Shown here piece by piece: positions 17,440 through 26,315 of a DNA stretch of 64,000 nt. The position numbers were made by a program, and so were the translations under genes. The notes beneath the pieces were generated by a model. It saw only the letters and a list, made by a program, of their open reading frames with translations, made no database searches and was not told the DNA's origin. The stretch comes from Desulfobacterium sp. (lineage in GTDB: Bacteria > Desulfobacterota > Desulfobacteria > Desulfobacterales > Desulfobacteraceae): NCBI GenBank assembly GCA_030145245.1, contig JAQYWC010000030.1, positions 62,001 to 126,000 of the forward strand. Direction: 5' to 3'. Each line of letters opens with the position of its first letter. Positions within the stretch are counted from its first letter, which is position 1.

Positions 17440-18474
17440 ATGTACAGATTCAGGCTTTTTATCCTGTTGTTACTCACCCTGTCCCTGTTTTCATGTGGTT
17501 CTATCCGGAACCATATACTTGAAAGACAGATTGAAAAAGGGCTGAGCCGTATCGATTACGACATGCTGAATGATGGTAAGCTCCATGTGGTAATGGTGGG
17601 TACCAGTGGCCCCATGCACAATACGGAAAGAATGCCCTCTTGTACCGCCATTATTGCAGGTGGGGAACTGATACTGATTGACGTCGGTTCCGGCACGGTT
17701 CGCAATGCAGATCTGCAGAATCTGCCATTGAAGAATATCAGTGCTCTCTTTATAACCCATTTTCACTCGGATCACATATCTGATTTGGGAGAGCTGAATT
17801 TCTTTTCCCAGGCCATGGGAAGGGAGAAAACCCTGGAAGTATATGGGCCGGAAGGGGTTCAGGATGTGGTGGATGGATATCATCTGGCGTACAAACACGA
17901 TACAGCCTATCGAATCGCACACCATGGGGAGGACATATTCGCTGCCCGGGCATCTGTCCCGGTTGCCAGAACAGTGCGCCTTAAAAACCCTGATGATGCG
18001 GAATTGTTTTTCGACAGGAACGGCCTGAAAGCCTATGCATTCCGTGTCGACCACTCTCCGGCCACACCCGCATACGGATACCGGTTTGAATACAACGGTA
18101 ATGTGGTTGTGCTCTCCGGTGACACGAAAAAAATTGATAACCTGGTTAAACACGCGAAAGATGCGGATATCTTCATCTGTGAAGGACTTCGCATGGAGCT
18201 GGTTGAAAGGCTGTCAGCCTATGCCGGGACAACCCGCAGATCAAGAATTGCAAAAATAACAACCGATATCCTTGACTACCATATCGATCCGGTTGATGCC
18301 GGGAGGGTTGCACAGGAGGCAAAGGCCGGGAAACTTGTTTTCAACCATATCGTCCCGCCGGTTACCAATTCTTTTGTCAGAAGAATGTATCTTGATGGAA
18401 TCGATGACGTATATGACGGCGAGATTGTGCTGGGAGAAGATGGAATGCGCTTTACTCTTGAACCAAAGAATTAA
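17440..18474 (+). CDS. MBL-fold metallohydrolase lipoprotein
   Basis: 344 residues, start ATG 17440 behind AAGGAGAAG. The N-terminus is a lipoprotein signal with lipobox LFSCG. The metallo-beta-lactamase fold follows with the metal motif THFHSDHISD, then a DHSPATPAYGYRF segment, LSGDTKK (third metal-ligand strand) and a late VFNHIVPP histidine. The pattern is close to ribonuclease Z-like and arylsulfatase-type MBL hydrolases. Being lipidated, it should act in the periplasm, together with the sulfatase encoded next. Confidence 0.88.
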   Translation: MYRFRLFILLLLTLSLFSCGSIRNHILERQIEKGLSRIDYDMLNDGKLHVVMVGTSGPMHNTERMPSCTAIIAGGELILIDVGSGTVRNADLQNLPLKNISALFITHFHSDHISDLGELNFFSQAMGREKTLEVYGPEGVQDVVDGYHLAYKHDTAYRIAHHGEDIFAARASVPVARTVRLKNPDDAELFFDRNGLKAYAFRVDHSPATPAYGYRFEYNGNVVVLSGDTKKIDNLVKHAKDADIFICEGLRMELVERLSAYAGTTRRSRIAKITTDILDYHIDPVDAGRVAQEAKAGKLVFNHIVPPVTNSFVRRMYLDGIDDVYDGEIVLGEDGMRFTLEPKN

Positions 18475-18576
18475 AGGCTCTCTAAGAGAGGGAAAGACGA
18501 TGACGAAAGTTTCTGATTGATCCGGAAAAATCGGCAAACACACCTCAAAAAAATACAATAAGAAAGGCGGCCTGTC

Positions 18577-20394
18577 ATGCTTAAATTGTTCTTCAGGTGC
18601 ATCCCATGTTTACTTTGGAGTTTGTTAGTAATTCGGTCCGCCGTTGCCGGATCTCCGAACATCGTGCTGATTCTGGCGGATGACCTGGGTTTTACGGATA
18701 CGGCCCCCTATGGCAGTGAAATCCGGACCCCGAACATCAGCAAACTTGCGGATGAAGGGCTGCTTTTTACCAATTATCATACAGCGGCCTCCTGTGCCCC
18801 TACCAGGAGCATGCTGCTGACAGGCGTGGACAGTCACAGAAACGGTGTCCCCAACATTCCCGAAGCGATTCCCCCGGAACAGGCAGCCCATGGGAATTAC
18901 AAGGGGACCCTGAATCACAATGTGGTGACGATTGCCACCCTGCTCAAAGATGCCGGGTACCATACCTACCTGACCGGCAAATGGCACCTGGGCAAGACGC
19001 CGGAGCTGCTGCCCTGCCGCAGGGGATTTGAACGTACCGTGACCATGGCGGATACCGGCGCCGATAACTGGGATAAAAAGCCCTATCTGCCCCTTTATAA
19101 AAAAGCGAACTGGTTCGCCGACGGAAAGGAGATGGACCTGCCTGAAGACTTTTACTCCTCGGAATATTACATCGACAAGGCCATTGAATTTATCGATTCC
19201 AACATTCAGGATGGAAAACCTTTTTTCTCCTATATTCCGTTTCAGGCGGTTCATATTCCGGTCCAGGCACCCCGGGAATTTACAGACAAATACATGGGGA
19301 CCTATGATGACGGTTGGGAAACATTAAGGAAAAAAAGGCTTGAAAGTGCCAGGGCAAAACACATTGTACCGGAAGATACCCGGATGGTGGGCATGGCAAC
19401 CACGGTTGACTGGGACTCTTTAAGCGAAACGGAAAAACGCTATGAGTCCAAAAAAATGGCGGTGTATGCCGGCATGGTCGATGCCATGGATCACCATCTC
19501 GGACGATTGATAACCTATCTTAAAGAGACCGGCCAGTATGAAAATACGGTGTTTATTTTCACCTCGGATAATGGGGCTGAAGCATCCGACGCCTTTGATG
19601 GGCCTGCCTGGCAGACCCGGTATCTGAAACTGTGGCTGAAGGCCAAAGGGTACAACCGGGATTATGAAACCTTGGGACTTCCCGGCAGTTATATTAACAT
19701 GGGACCAAGCTTTGCCAGCGCCGCAGCCTCACCTCTGGCCGAGTATAAGTTCTGGACAGGGGAAGGCGGCATGCGGGTGCCCCTGATCATTTCCGGAAAA
19801 GGCATCAAGGAAAAAGGGAAGGTCACAAATGCGTTTGCCTATGTGACGGATATTGCCTCAACCATTCTTGAAATTTCCGGTGTGACGCCGCCCCGTGGCA
19901 GCTACCACGGCCGCAAGGTTGAACCCATGGTTGGTAAAATCCTGCAGCCCCTTTTCACAGGGGAAGCTGACCGAATTTACAGTGACAATGAGTCCGTCGG
20001 CTATGAACTGGGCGGCAATGGAGCCCTTTTTCAAGGAAATTACAAGATTGTTAAAAACAGGGGCCCGGTGGGTGACAACCAATGGCACCTGTTCAATATT
20101 GTCACCGACCCGGGTGAAACAAATGACCTAAAGGAAAATATGCCGGAAAGATTCTCGGCCATGATGGCAGCCTATGGTACATATGTTGCCGACAACAACG
20201 TTCTGTCGGTTCCTATAAATTATACGCAACACAAGCAGTGCAGAAGCTATTCCATACGGACCCAGCTGAGATCCCAATCTCCGTTTTACCTGGCCGGAAT
20301 CCTGATTCTGTCCGGTTTCTTTGTCCTGGGCCGCTTCCGTAAAAGGGATCGGTGGCCCTGGGAAAGATCACAACGGACGACGCGGCTAAAATGA
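18577..20394 (+). CDS. Periplasmic type I sulfatase with C-terminal membrane anchor
   Basis: 605 residues. A hydrophobic leader (1-24) precedes SPNIVLILADDLGFTDTAPY, the first metal-binding Asp pair of alkaline-phosphatase-fold sulfatases. The formylglycine motif CAPTR begins at Cys73, followed by SMLLTG. Further signatures: GYHTYLTGKWHLG and FIFTSDNGAE. Near the C-terminus a membrane helix (YLAGILILSGFFVLGRF) is followed by basic residues, so the enzyme is probably anchored facing the periplasm. It needs a formylglycine-generating maturase, not seen here. Its stop overlaps the cytochrome b start (ATGA), indicating tight coupling of sulfatase and electron-transfer genes, which is unusual. Confidence 0.92.
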   Translation: MLKLFFRCIPCLLWSLLVIRSAVAGSPNIVLILADDLGFTDTAPYGSEIRTPNISKLADEGLLFTNYHTAASCAPTRSMLLTGVDSHRNGVPNIPEAIPPEQAAHGNYKGTLNHNVVTIATLLKDAGYHTYLTGKWHLGKTPELLPCRRGFERTVTMADTGADNWDKKPYLPLYKKANWFADGKEMDLPEDFYSSEYYIDKAIEFIDSNIQDGKPFFSYIPFQAVHIPVQAPREFTDKYMGTYDDGWETLRKKRLESARAKHIVPEDTRMVGMATTVDWDSLSETEKRYESKKMAVYAGMVDAMDHHLGRLITYLKETGQYENTVFIFTSDNGAEASDAFDGPAWQTRYLKLWLKAKGYNRDYETLGLPGSYINMGPSFASAAASPLAEYKFWTGEGGMRVPLIISGKGIKEKGKVTNAFAYVTDIASTILEISGVTPPRGSYHGRKVEPMVGKILQPLFTGEADRIYSDNESVGYELGGNGALFQGNYKIVKNRGPVGDNQWHLFNIVTDPGETNDLKENMPERFSAMMAAYGTYVADNNVLSVPINYTQHKQCRSYSIRTQLRSQSPFYLAGILILSGFFVLGRFRKRDRWPWERSQRTTRLK

Positions 20395-21695
20395 AAAAAG
20401 GGAGGACTTCCCCAGGCTTTATCCGGCACATCCATCCGGTAAGCATCCCCCTTAAAGCCCTTGAACTGAAAAGCACCTGGGCTTTAGGCGGCATCAGTCT
20501 TATACTGGTGATGCTGCTGATGGGGTCGGGGGCACTCATGCTTTTTGTCTACCGGCCGTTTCCGGCCTATGCCTATGCATCCGTTTTGGAGCTGAAAAAT
20601 CAATACAGCTTTGGCCAAATGATTCGAAACATGCATTATTTTGCCGCCAACCTCCTTGTGGTGACGGTGTTCGCACATATGCTGAGGGTGTTTTTCACAG
20701 GGGGGTATCAGGGTCAAAGGCGGCTGAACTGGATTGTCGGGGTCTATCTCTTTTGCTGTGTTCTATTATCGTGTTTTACAGGGTATCTTCTGCCATGGGA
20801 CCAGACTGCTTACTGGGCTGTAACCATATGCATCAATATGTTTGGCTATATCCCGGGGGGCGATATTCTCAAAGGGCTTTTTGTTAACAGCCATGGCGTC
20901 AGTGAAAAAACATTGCAGCTTTTTTTCACCCTCCATACCACCGGGATTCCTTCGCTCATGATCTTATTTATGGGAATTCATTTCTGGAAGATCAGAAAAG
21001 CAAAAGGGGTTGTAACATCCGGTTTGAATCTCCTTACGGAAGCGGAAAAGCCTGTCATGGTCAAAACCAATCCCCATTTGCTGTTAAGGGAAGCCGTCGC
21101 AACATTGATATTGGTCGCTTTTATCATGGTGCTCTCTTTTTTCTTTGATGCACCCTTGGGTGATATGGCCAATGCGGGCCTGAGCCCCAACCCAGCAAAA
21201 GCACCCTGGTATTTTTCCGGGTTCCAGGAGCTTCTGCTCCATTTTCATCCGTTTTTTGCCGTGTTTCTTATTCCGTTCATGTTGTTGTGTACGCTGTTTT
21301 ATTTACCTTTTATCCGTTTTAAACACCGGGATATCCAGGATGAGGGTGTCTGGTTTATCTCAAGCAGAGGAAAAAAGATAGCTGTTGCGGCGGTCCTTTT
21401 TGCCATGATCCTGGCGTCTGCTTTTATTCTTGTCGATGAAATCGTTCCGGACGTTCAAACATGGCTCCCGGGAGTACCTGTCATTTTGTCTGAAGGAGTT
21501 ATTCCATTTGGGCTTGCCGCACTCCTTGTTCTTCTTTTTCATTTTTGGATGAAGAAACAATTCAGACTCTCTGATGCTGAAGCTTTTCAAACTTCGGCTG
21601 TTTTTCTTATCATTACATTTATGATTTTTACCCTGACCTGTGTCTGGTTTCGGGGGGAGGGCATGAAACTTTGTTTTTTGGGGGGCTGTGGGTAA
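20391..21695 (+). CDS. Cytochrome b of a b6/bc-type complex
   Basis: 434 residues. ATG 20391 overlaps the sulfatase stop codon and is preferred over a GTG at 20352. The N-domain carries two heme histidine pairs, in MHYFAANLLVVTVFAHMLRV and in LHTTGIPSLMILFMGIHFWK, the second with 14 residues between the histidines as in b6-type proteins. FTGYLLPWDQTAYWAV is the conserved quinone-site helix region. The C-domain has APWYF at the place of the PEWY quinol-oxidation motif. About 10-11 membrane segments are visible. With the Rieske protein and octaheme cytochrome that follow it should oxidise quinol and pass electrons to the periplasm. Confidence 0.92.
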   Translation: MKKGRTSPGFIRHIHPVSIPLKALELKSTWALGGISLILVMLLMGSGALMLFVYRPFPAYAYASVLELKNQYSFGQMIRNMHYFAANLLVVTVFAHMLRVFFTGGYQGQRRLNWIVGVYLFCCVLLSCFTGYLLPWDQTAYWAVTICINMFGYIPGGDILKGLFVNSHGVSEKTLQLFFTLHTTGIPSLMILFMGIHFWKIRKAKGVVTSGLNLLTEAEKPVMVKTNPHLLLREAVATLILVAFIMVLSFFFDAPLGDMANAGLSPNPAKAPWYFSGFQELLLHFHPFFAVFLIPFMLLCTLFYLPFIRFKHRDIQDEGVWFISSRGKKIAVAAVLFAMILASAFILVDEIVPDVQTWLPGVPVILSEGVIPFGLAALLVLLFHFWMKKQFRLSDAEAFQTSAVFLIITFMIFTLTCVWFRGEGMKLCFLGGCG

Positions 21696-22200
21696 GAAAA
21701 ATCCAAGAAGAAATTTTCTGAAGGTCGTGTGGCTCAGTTTGGGTGCTGTTGCCCTTGGGGAACTGTTGTTCGTAATCCTCTCCTTTTTCAGGCCGGTGCT
21801 TAAAAAAGAAGCGAAAATTTCAGGAACCCGAATGATTGATGCCGGAAGCTCAGCCACCTATGAACCGGGAACGGTTACCGCTTTTGTTGCGGCACAGTTC
21901 TATCTGGTGTGCCTTGAAGACGGCGGGTTTCTTGCCATGTCAGGCAAATGCACCCATCTTGGGTGTGCTGTGCCCTGGGATAAGGACCAACAAAAATTTA
22001 TCTGTCCCTGCCATGCTTCAGAATTCGATATCTCGGGCAACGTTCTGAGTTCACCGGCTCCAAGGGCCCTGGACCTTTTTGAGGTGACCATTGTCAATAA
22101 AAATATTCTGGTGAACACGGGTAAAAGACTCGAACGAACCCGGTTTAAAGCCGGGCAGCCGGTTTTCCCTGAAATAGTAAAAAACAGGAACAAACAATGA
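21688..22200 (+). CDS. Rieske [2Fe-2S] protein
   Basis: 170 residues, GTG start at 21688 overlapping the cytochrome b stop by 8 bases. Residues 1-35 are a Tat-type leader/anchor (RRNFLKVVW then a hydrophobic stretch). The two Rieske boxes are CTHLGC and CPCHAS, so the cluster has two Cys and two His ligands, with the extra Cys pair for the disulfide. The FDISGNVLSSPAPRALDLFE segment is typical of bc/b6f Rieske proteins. It overlaps the next gene by four bases, so cytochrome b, Rieske and octaheme cytochrome are translationally coupled. Confidence 0.94.
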   Translation: MGKKNPRRNFLKVVWLSLGAVALGELLFVILSFFRPVLKKEAKISGTRMIDAGSSATYEPGTVTAFVAAQFYLVCLEDGGFLAMSGKCTHLGCAVPWDKDQQKFICPCHASEFDISGNVLSSPAPRALDLFEVTIVNKNILVNTGKRLERTRFKAGQPVFPEIVKNRNKQ

Positions 22201-24323
22201 CTGTCGAATCTTCAACCCATGGAAAGCAGGAAAAAAAATGGATGGTTGCAGGAATTTGTGCCACTGTTGTCATCGTACTGATGCTTCCCTTGTCTTATTT
22301 GAAATTTCGGCAGAGAACCGGGCAACAGGAAACATTGTGCAGCATCAAAACCGCCCCTGATTTTGTGGGCAGTGAAAAATGTAAAACGTGTCACCGAAAT
22401 GAATATGAAAAATGGCAGGGATCCGATCACGACAGGGCCATGGCTGTCGCAGACAATACAAGTGTGCTGGGGGATTTCAATAATGCGGTATTTATTCATG
22501 GGAATACCACCACGCGCTTTTTTAAAAAAGAGGGCCGCTTCCATGTCAATACCATTGGTCCGGACGGTAACTATAACGATTATCAGGTTACCCATACCTT
22601 TGGGTTTTATCCCTTGCAGCAGTATCTTATCCCCTTTGAAAGGGGACGGCTTCAATGCCTGACCATTGCCTGGGATGTGGAATTGAAAAAGTGGTATGCG
22701 CTCCCCAGCCATACGGATGACCATACGGACTGGCTCCACTGGACCGGTCAGGGCCGGAACTGGAACGGCATGTGTGCGGAATGCCATGTTACTGATTTTA
22801 AGAAAGGGTACGATATTAAAAAAGACGGTTTTGCATCCACATGGTCTGAAATTGATGTGAGCTGCGAAGCCTGCCATGGCCCCGGATCAAAGCATGTGGC
22901 CTGGGCTGAAATCCCGGAAATGGGAAGGCGTAACACAGATAATTACAACTTAACCGTTCAAACAAGGGATATTACATCAAAGGACCTGATTGAAATCTGT
23001 GCCAGGTGCCATTCAAGACGCGCCTTTCTGGATGATTTTTCCCATGCTCATGAAAATATCATGGATTACATGCGCCCTGCTCTATTGACCCGGGACCTGT
23101 ATCATTCCGACGGTCAGATTTTAAATGAAGTTTTCGTATATGGCTCCTTCATGCAAAGCAAAATGTTTTTAAGGGGCGTAAAATGCAGTGACTGCCACGA
23201 TGTCCACAGCCAGAAACTCAAAAAGAAAGGCAATGCCCTCTGCCTTTCCTGCCACAGGGCTGATACCTATGACACGGCGAATCACCATTTCCATAAGAAG
23301 ACCCATGGGGGCAGGGAAAGCTGCGGTGACGACTGTATCCAATGCCATATGCCGGAAACCGTCTACATGGGAATCGATAGACGGGCGGATCATTCCATTC
23401 GTATTCCAAGGCCGGATCTCAGTGCTGCCTGGCAAACACCCAATGCCTGCAATGCCGCAGGATGCCACAATGACAAATCCCTTGAATGGACCAACCGGGC
23501 CATGACCCAATGGTATGGCGTAAGAAAAAGAGCCCACTTCGGGGAGATCTTTGCCCGGGGCAGAGAGGGGAACCCCGAGGCTCTCAACGATCTGATTTCT
23601 TTTTCCAGGGATGCACTTTCACCGGCCATTGTCCGGGCAACGGCATTGTCACTTCTGTCAGCATACCCTTCAAATCAAAGCTGTGCAGCCCTTGAAACCG
23701 CCCTGGCGGATGCGGACGCCCTTGTTCGCCAAACTGCTATCTCCACGATCAACCTGATACGGTGTTACAAGGATGCCGCCCTTATTTTTCCGTTACTTTA
23801 TGATCCGGTCAAAGCGGTTCGAATTCAGGCCGCCCTTGGGATTGCATCCCTCAAAAAACTGAAACTGACAAAAGAACAGAAAACTGTCCTTGATTCAGGC
23901 ATAGAGGAATATATTTCCGCCATGGAATATGCCAGTGATTTTCCTTCGGGCAGGTACAACCTTGCCCTGATGTATCATGCACTGGGTCAAACAGACAAAG
24001 CCGTTGAAAATTATGAGCAGGCCATCAGGCTCGACCCGTTGTTCGTTCCGGCAAAAAATAATCTGGCCATGCTCTACAATACCACTGGCGAAAATGAAAA
24101 AGCGGAAAAACTTTTTACCCAAATTCTTGCAAAAAGGCCGCAGCTGTATGACATTGCATATTCCCTGGGCCTGTTACTGGTCGAAGAAAAAAGATATGAT
24201 GAGGCGTTGGTCTATCTTCAAAAAGCGGCCGCCGGTCTACCGGGCCGGGCAAGCGTCCAGCACAATCTGGGATTACTTCTTCAATATTTAAAAAGAGACA
24301 AAACTGCTGAAAATTTTAAATAG
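22197..24323 (+). CDS. Octaheme cytochrome c with HEAT-like and TPR repeats
   Basis: 708 residues. An N-terminal membrane anchor (WMVAGICATVVIVLMLPLSY) is followed by a cytochrome domain to about residue 430. Seven CX2CH sites are visible: CKTCH, CAECH, CEACH, CARCH, CSDCH, CLSCH, CIQCH, and an eighth site CNAAGCH has CX4CH spacing. The fold order resembles cytochrome c554/octaheme families. Residues about 440-560 look like HEAT repeats (ALSPAIVRATALSLLSAYPS) and about 570-708 are TPRs (GQTDKAVENYEQAIRLDPLF). It should take electrons from the Rieske protein in the periplasm; the repeats would dock a partner. The terminal acceptor is unknown. Confidence 0.9.
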   Translation: MTVESSTHGKQEKKWMVAGICATVVIVLMLPLSYLKFRQRTGQQETLCSIKTAPDFVGSEKCKTCHRNEYEKWQGSDHDRAMAVADNTSVLGDFNNAVFIHGNTTTRFFKKEGRFHVNTIGPDGNYNDYQVTHTFGFYPLQQYLIPFERGRLQCLTIAWDVELKKWYALPSHTDDHTDWLHWTGQGRNWNGMCAECHVTDFKKGYDIKKDGFASTWSEIDVSCEACHGPGSKHVAWAEIPEMGRRNTDNYNLTVQTRDITSKDLIEICARCHSRRAFLDDFSHAHENIMDYMRPALLTRDLYHSDGQILNEVFVYGSFMQSKMFLRGVKCSDCHDVHSQKLKKKGNALCLSCHRADTYDTANHHFHKKTHGGRESCGDDCIQCHMPETVYMGIDRRADHSIRIPRPDLSAAWQTPNACNAAGCHNDKSLEWTNRAMTQWYGVRKRAHFGEIFARGREGNPEALNDLISFSRDALSPAIVRATALSLLSAYPSNQSCAALETALADADALVRQTAISTINLIRCYKDAALIFPLLYDPVKAVRIQAALGIASLKKLKLTKEQKTVLDSGIEEYISAMEYASDFPSGRYNLALMYHALGQTDKAVENYEQAIRLDPLFVPAKNNLAMLYNTTGENEKAEKLFTQILAKRPQLYDIAYSLGLLLVEEKRYDEALVYLQKAAAGLPGRASVQHNLGLLLQYLKRDKTAENFK

Positions 24324-24333
24324 GGAGGGTTAA

Positions 24334-25482
24334 ATGACTAACACTGTCCCCGACATCGGGCAGAACACACCGGATTTTGAAGTTTCAGGATCGGACGGGA
24401 AAGCATTCAAACTCAGTGAAGTACTAGAGAAAGGTACAAATGTTAAACTGATGTTTTACCGGGGGCACTGGTGACCCTTTTGCCTCCACCAGTTGGCGGA
24501 AATACAGAATCACCATGATACCTACACACAGTATAATACAAAGGTTTTTGCCCTTGCCACGGATTCACCGGAGCAGTCGGAACCTATCATTGAAAAATTG
24601 AACCTCTCATTTAAACTTCTTTGTGATGAAGAAAGAATGGTTGTTGACCTGTTTAACCTCAGAAACCCATTTGAGCATGACGGCATTGCCCAACCTGCAA
24701 CGTTCATAATAAATCCCCAGGGAAAAATCTGTTATCGGTCTATTGACGGTACGGCTAATCGTGTTGACCTGACGGACGAACTCTCTTTTCTGGAACAGCT
24801 CCATAGGGATTCCGGCCACACGGTTCAGACAGGACCGAAAAAATCATGGATTGTTCCATCTCCTAAAGATAACTTGCTAATGTCAATGAATATGCTTGCA
24901 AGGGGAAGTTTTGCAGACTGGAAAAACGTTGTTTTACTTCCGGTTAATTACTTCAGAATTTTAGTAAACAAGATAAAAAACAAGCGGTTCCCCTGTCGTC
25001 CGGTGGATTTGAATTTTCTGAATTCGGCCCCTGTCAGGTTTGTAAATGAAGTGACAATCAATGCTTCTCCGGAGCGGGTGTTCGCGGTACTGGAAGATCC
25101 GGAATCCTGGCCAAAATGGTTTAAGGATATCGTCAGGGTGGAGTGGACCAGCCCCCGGCCGTTTGGTGTGGGGACCACCCGGACGGTGACGCTGAAGACC
25201 ATGACCGTGTATGAAAAATTCATTACCTGGGAGACAGGAAAACGGTTCACGTTTTATTTTACGGAAACCAGCATGCCTTTTGCTCACGCATTCTGCGAAG
25301 ACTACCGGCTGGAATCATCAGGCAATGGAAGGACACAATTTACTTATATCGTGGCGTATGAACCGCGCTTCCTGATCAGACTGGCCGGACCGGTCGGAAG
25401 GCTGATTATCGGAAGGATGTTCCGGAACGGTGCCCGGTCTCTGGCAACCTATATGGAGAAAACTGAAGGAGACGACTCATGA
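24334..25482 (+). CDS. Selenocysteine peroxiredoxin-like/SRPBCC fusion protein
   Basis: A normal reading would begin only at 24493, but an in-frame upstream ATG at 24334, behind GGGAGGG, encodes PDIGQNTPDFEVSGSDGKAF ... VKLMFYRGHW, then TGA (24472-24474), then PFCLHQLAEIQNH. Homologues have YRGHWCPFC here, so TGA falls exactly on the redox-active Cys and should be selenocysteine (Sec47, partner Cys50). The peroxiredoxin/thioredoxin fold runs to about residue 155 (QPATFIINPQGKICYRSIDG). Residues about 225-375 form a SRPBCC domain (VTINASPERVFAVLEDPESW). Total 382 residues. If TGA were a true stop the gene would be broken. It overlaps the next gene (ATGA), consistent with being translated. Confidence 0.85.
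24467..24501 (+). promoter_or_regulatory. Candidate bacterial SECIS hairpin
   Basis: Immediately after the TGA at 24472-24474, TTTTGCC (24478-24484) can pair with GGCGGAA (24495-24501), with two G-U pairs, around the loop TCCACCAGTT, whose G lies in the position range of known bacterial SECIS loops. An alternative stem pairs ACTGGTG (24467-24473) with CACCAGT (24487-24493). Either fits a SelB-recognised hairpin within the coding region. Confidence 0.5.
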
Positions 25483-26228
25483 TAAAATCGCTGCATATTG
25501 CCTGCTGCTTACTGTTTTTTGCTTCTGCCGCAACCGGCTCGGAGCCGGTTGCACAGGACCCCTATGAGGAGTTTATCCTCTTTGCTGTGCAGGACGCAGA
25601 GACCCGGGAGGTAAAGGAGAATATCGAAATCCGTGTCACAAAAGAGGGGGAGGATCATTGTCGCTGGATTGAGAACAGGGTCAAGGTAAACGGGGATCGT
25701 GATGACTTTGATGTTGTCTTTGAACGGGATACGTTGAAACCGGTTACCTACCGGCGGATAATAAAAACCGGTCACACAACCAGAACCATCAGGCTTGCCA
25801 TCGGTGAAAAAAAAATCGCGGCAGACATAACAGACTCCGGCGGGAACGAGGAAAAGCAGTCCATTGACCTGCCTGAACACGGATTTATCATTGAACCCTT
25901 TCTCAAAAAACACATTGCGCTTCAGGTTGGTATTGAAAAAAAGGCTGGCTCCTTTACCATGGTAACATTTATCAGGGATAAACTGACGGACTTCGGTATT
26001 GAATGGGAGGTGCTGGAAAGGGAAACGGTCACCACCAAAAAAGGAGACTTTGATTGTCAGAAATTGAAAATCGGATCAACCAGCTGGGTTGTCAGAGCGT
26101 TTGCCCCGCCGGGTACCACCTGGTTCGACACTGCCGGAACAAATAAAGTGGTGCGTTCCCGGGGCCAGAGGACCCGTTTCGATGATGAGACAATTACAGA
26201 CCTTGTGGACTACAGGCAGGGCTCTTAA
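25479..26228 (+). CDS. Exported DUF3108-like protein
   Basis: 249 residues. A cleavable signal peptide (HIACCLLFFASAATGSEP) is followed by an all-beta protein: YEEFILFAVQDAETREV, FDVVFERDTLKPVTYRRIIK and a closing part ERETVTTKKGDFDCQKLKIG ... WFDTAGTNKVVR. This resembles DUF3108 periplasmic proteins, which have an extended beta-barrel-like fold and no established activity. It starts inside the stop of the selenoprotein gene (4-base overlap), so it belongs to the same operon. Confidence 0.7.
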   Translation: MIKSLHIACCLLFFASAATGSEPVAQDPYEEFILFAVQDAETREVKENIEIRVTKEGEDHCRWIENRVKVNGDRDDFDVVFERDTLKPVTYRRIIKTGHTTRTIRLAIGEKKIAADITDSGGNEEKQSIDLPEHGFIIEPFLKKHIALQVGIEKKAGSFTMVTFIRDKLTDFGIEWEVLERETVTTKKGDFDCQKLKIGSTSWVVRAFAPPGTTWFDTAGTNKVVRSRGQRTRFDDETITDLVDYRQGS

Positions 26229-26315
26229 GGAACGAACAATGACGCTGACTCATACCCTCATATACCCTCAATCGCTCAGATATAACCTTGCAAAGGCAAT
26301 CTCAGGAGTGACATC

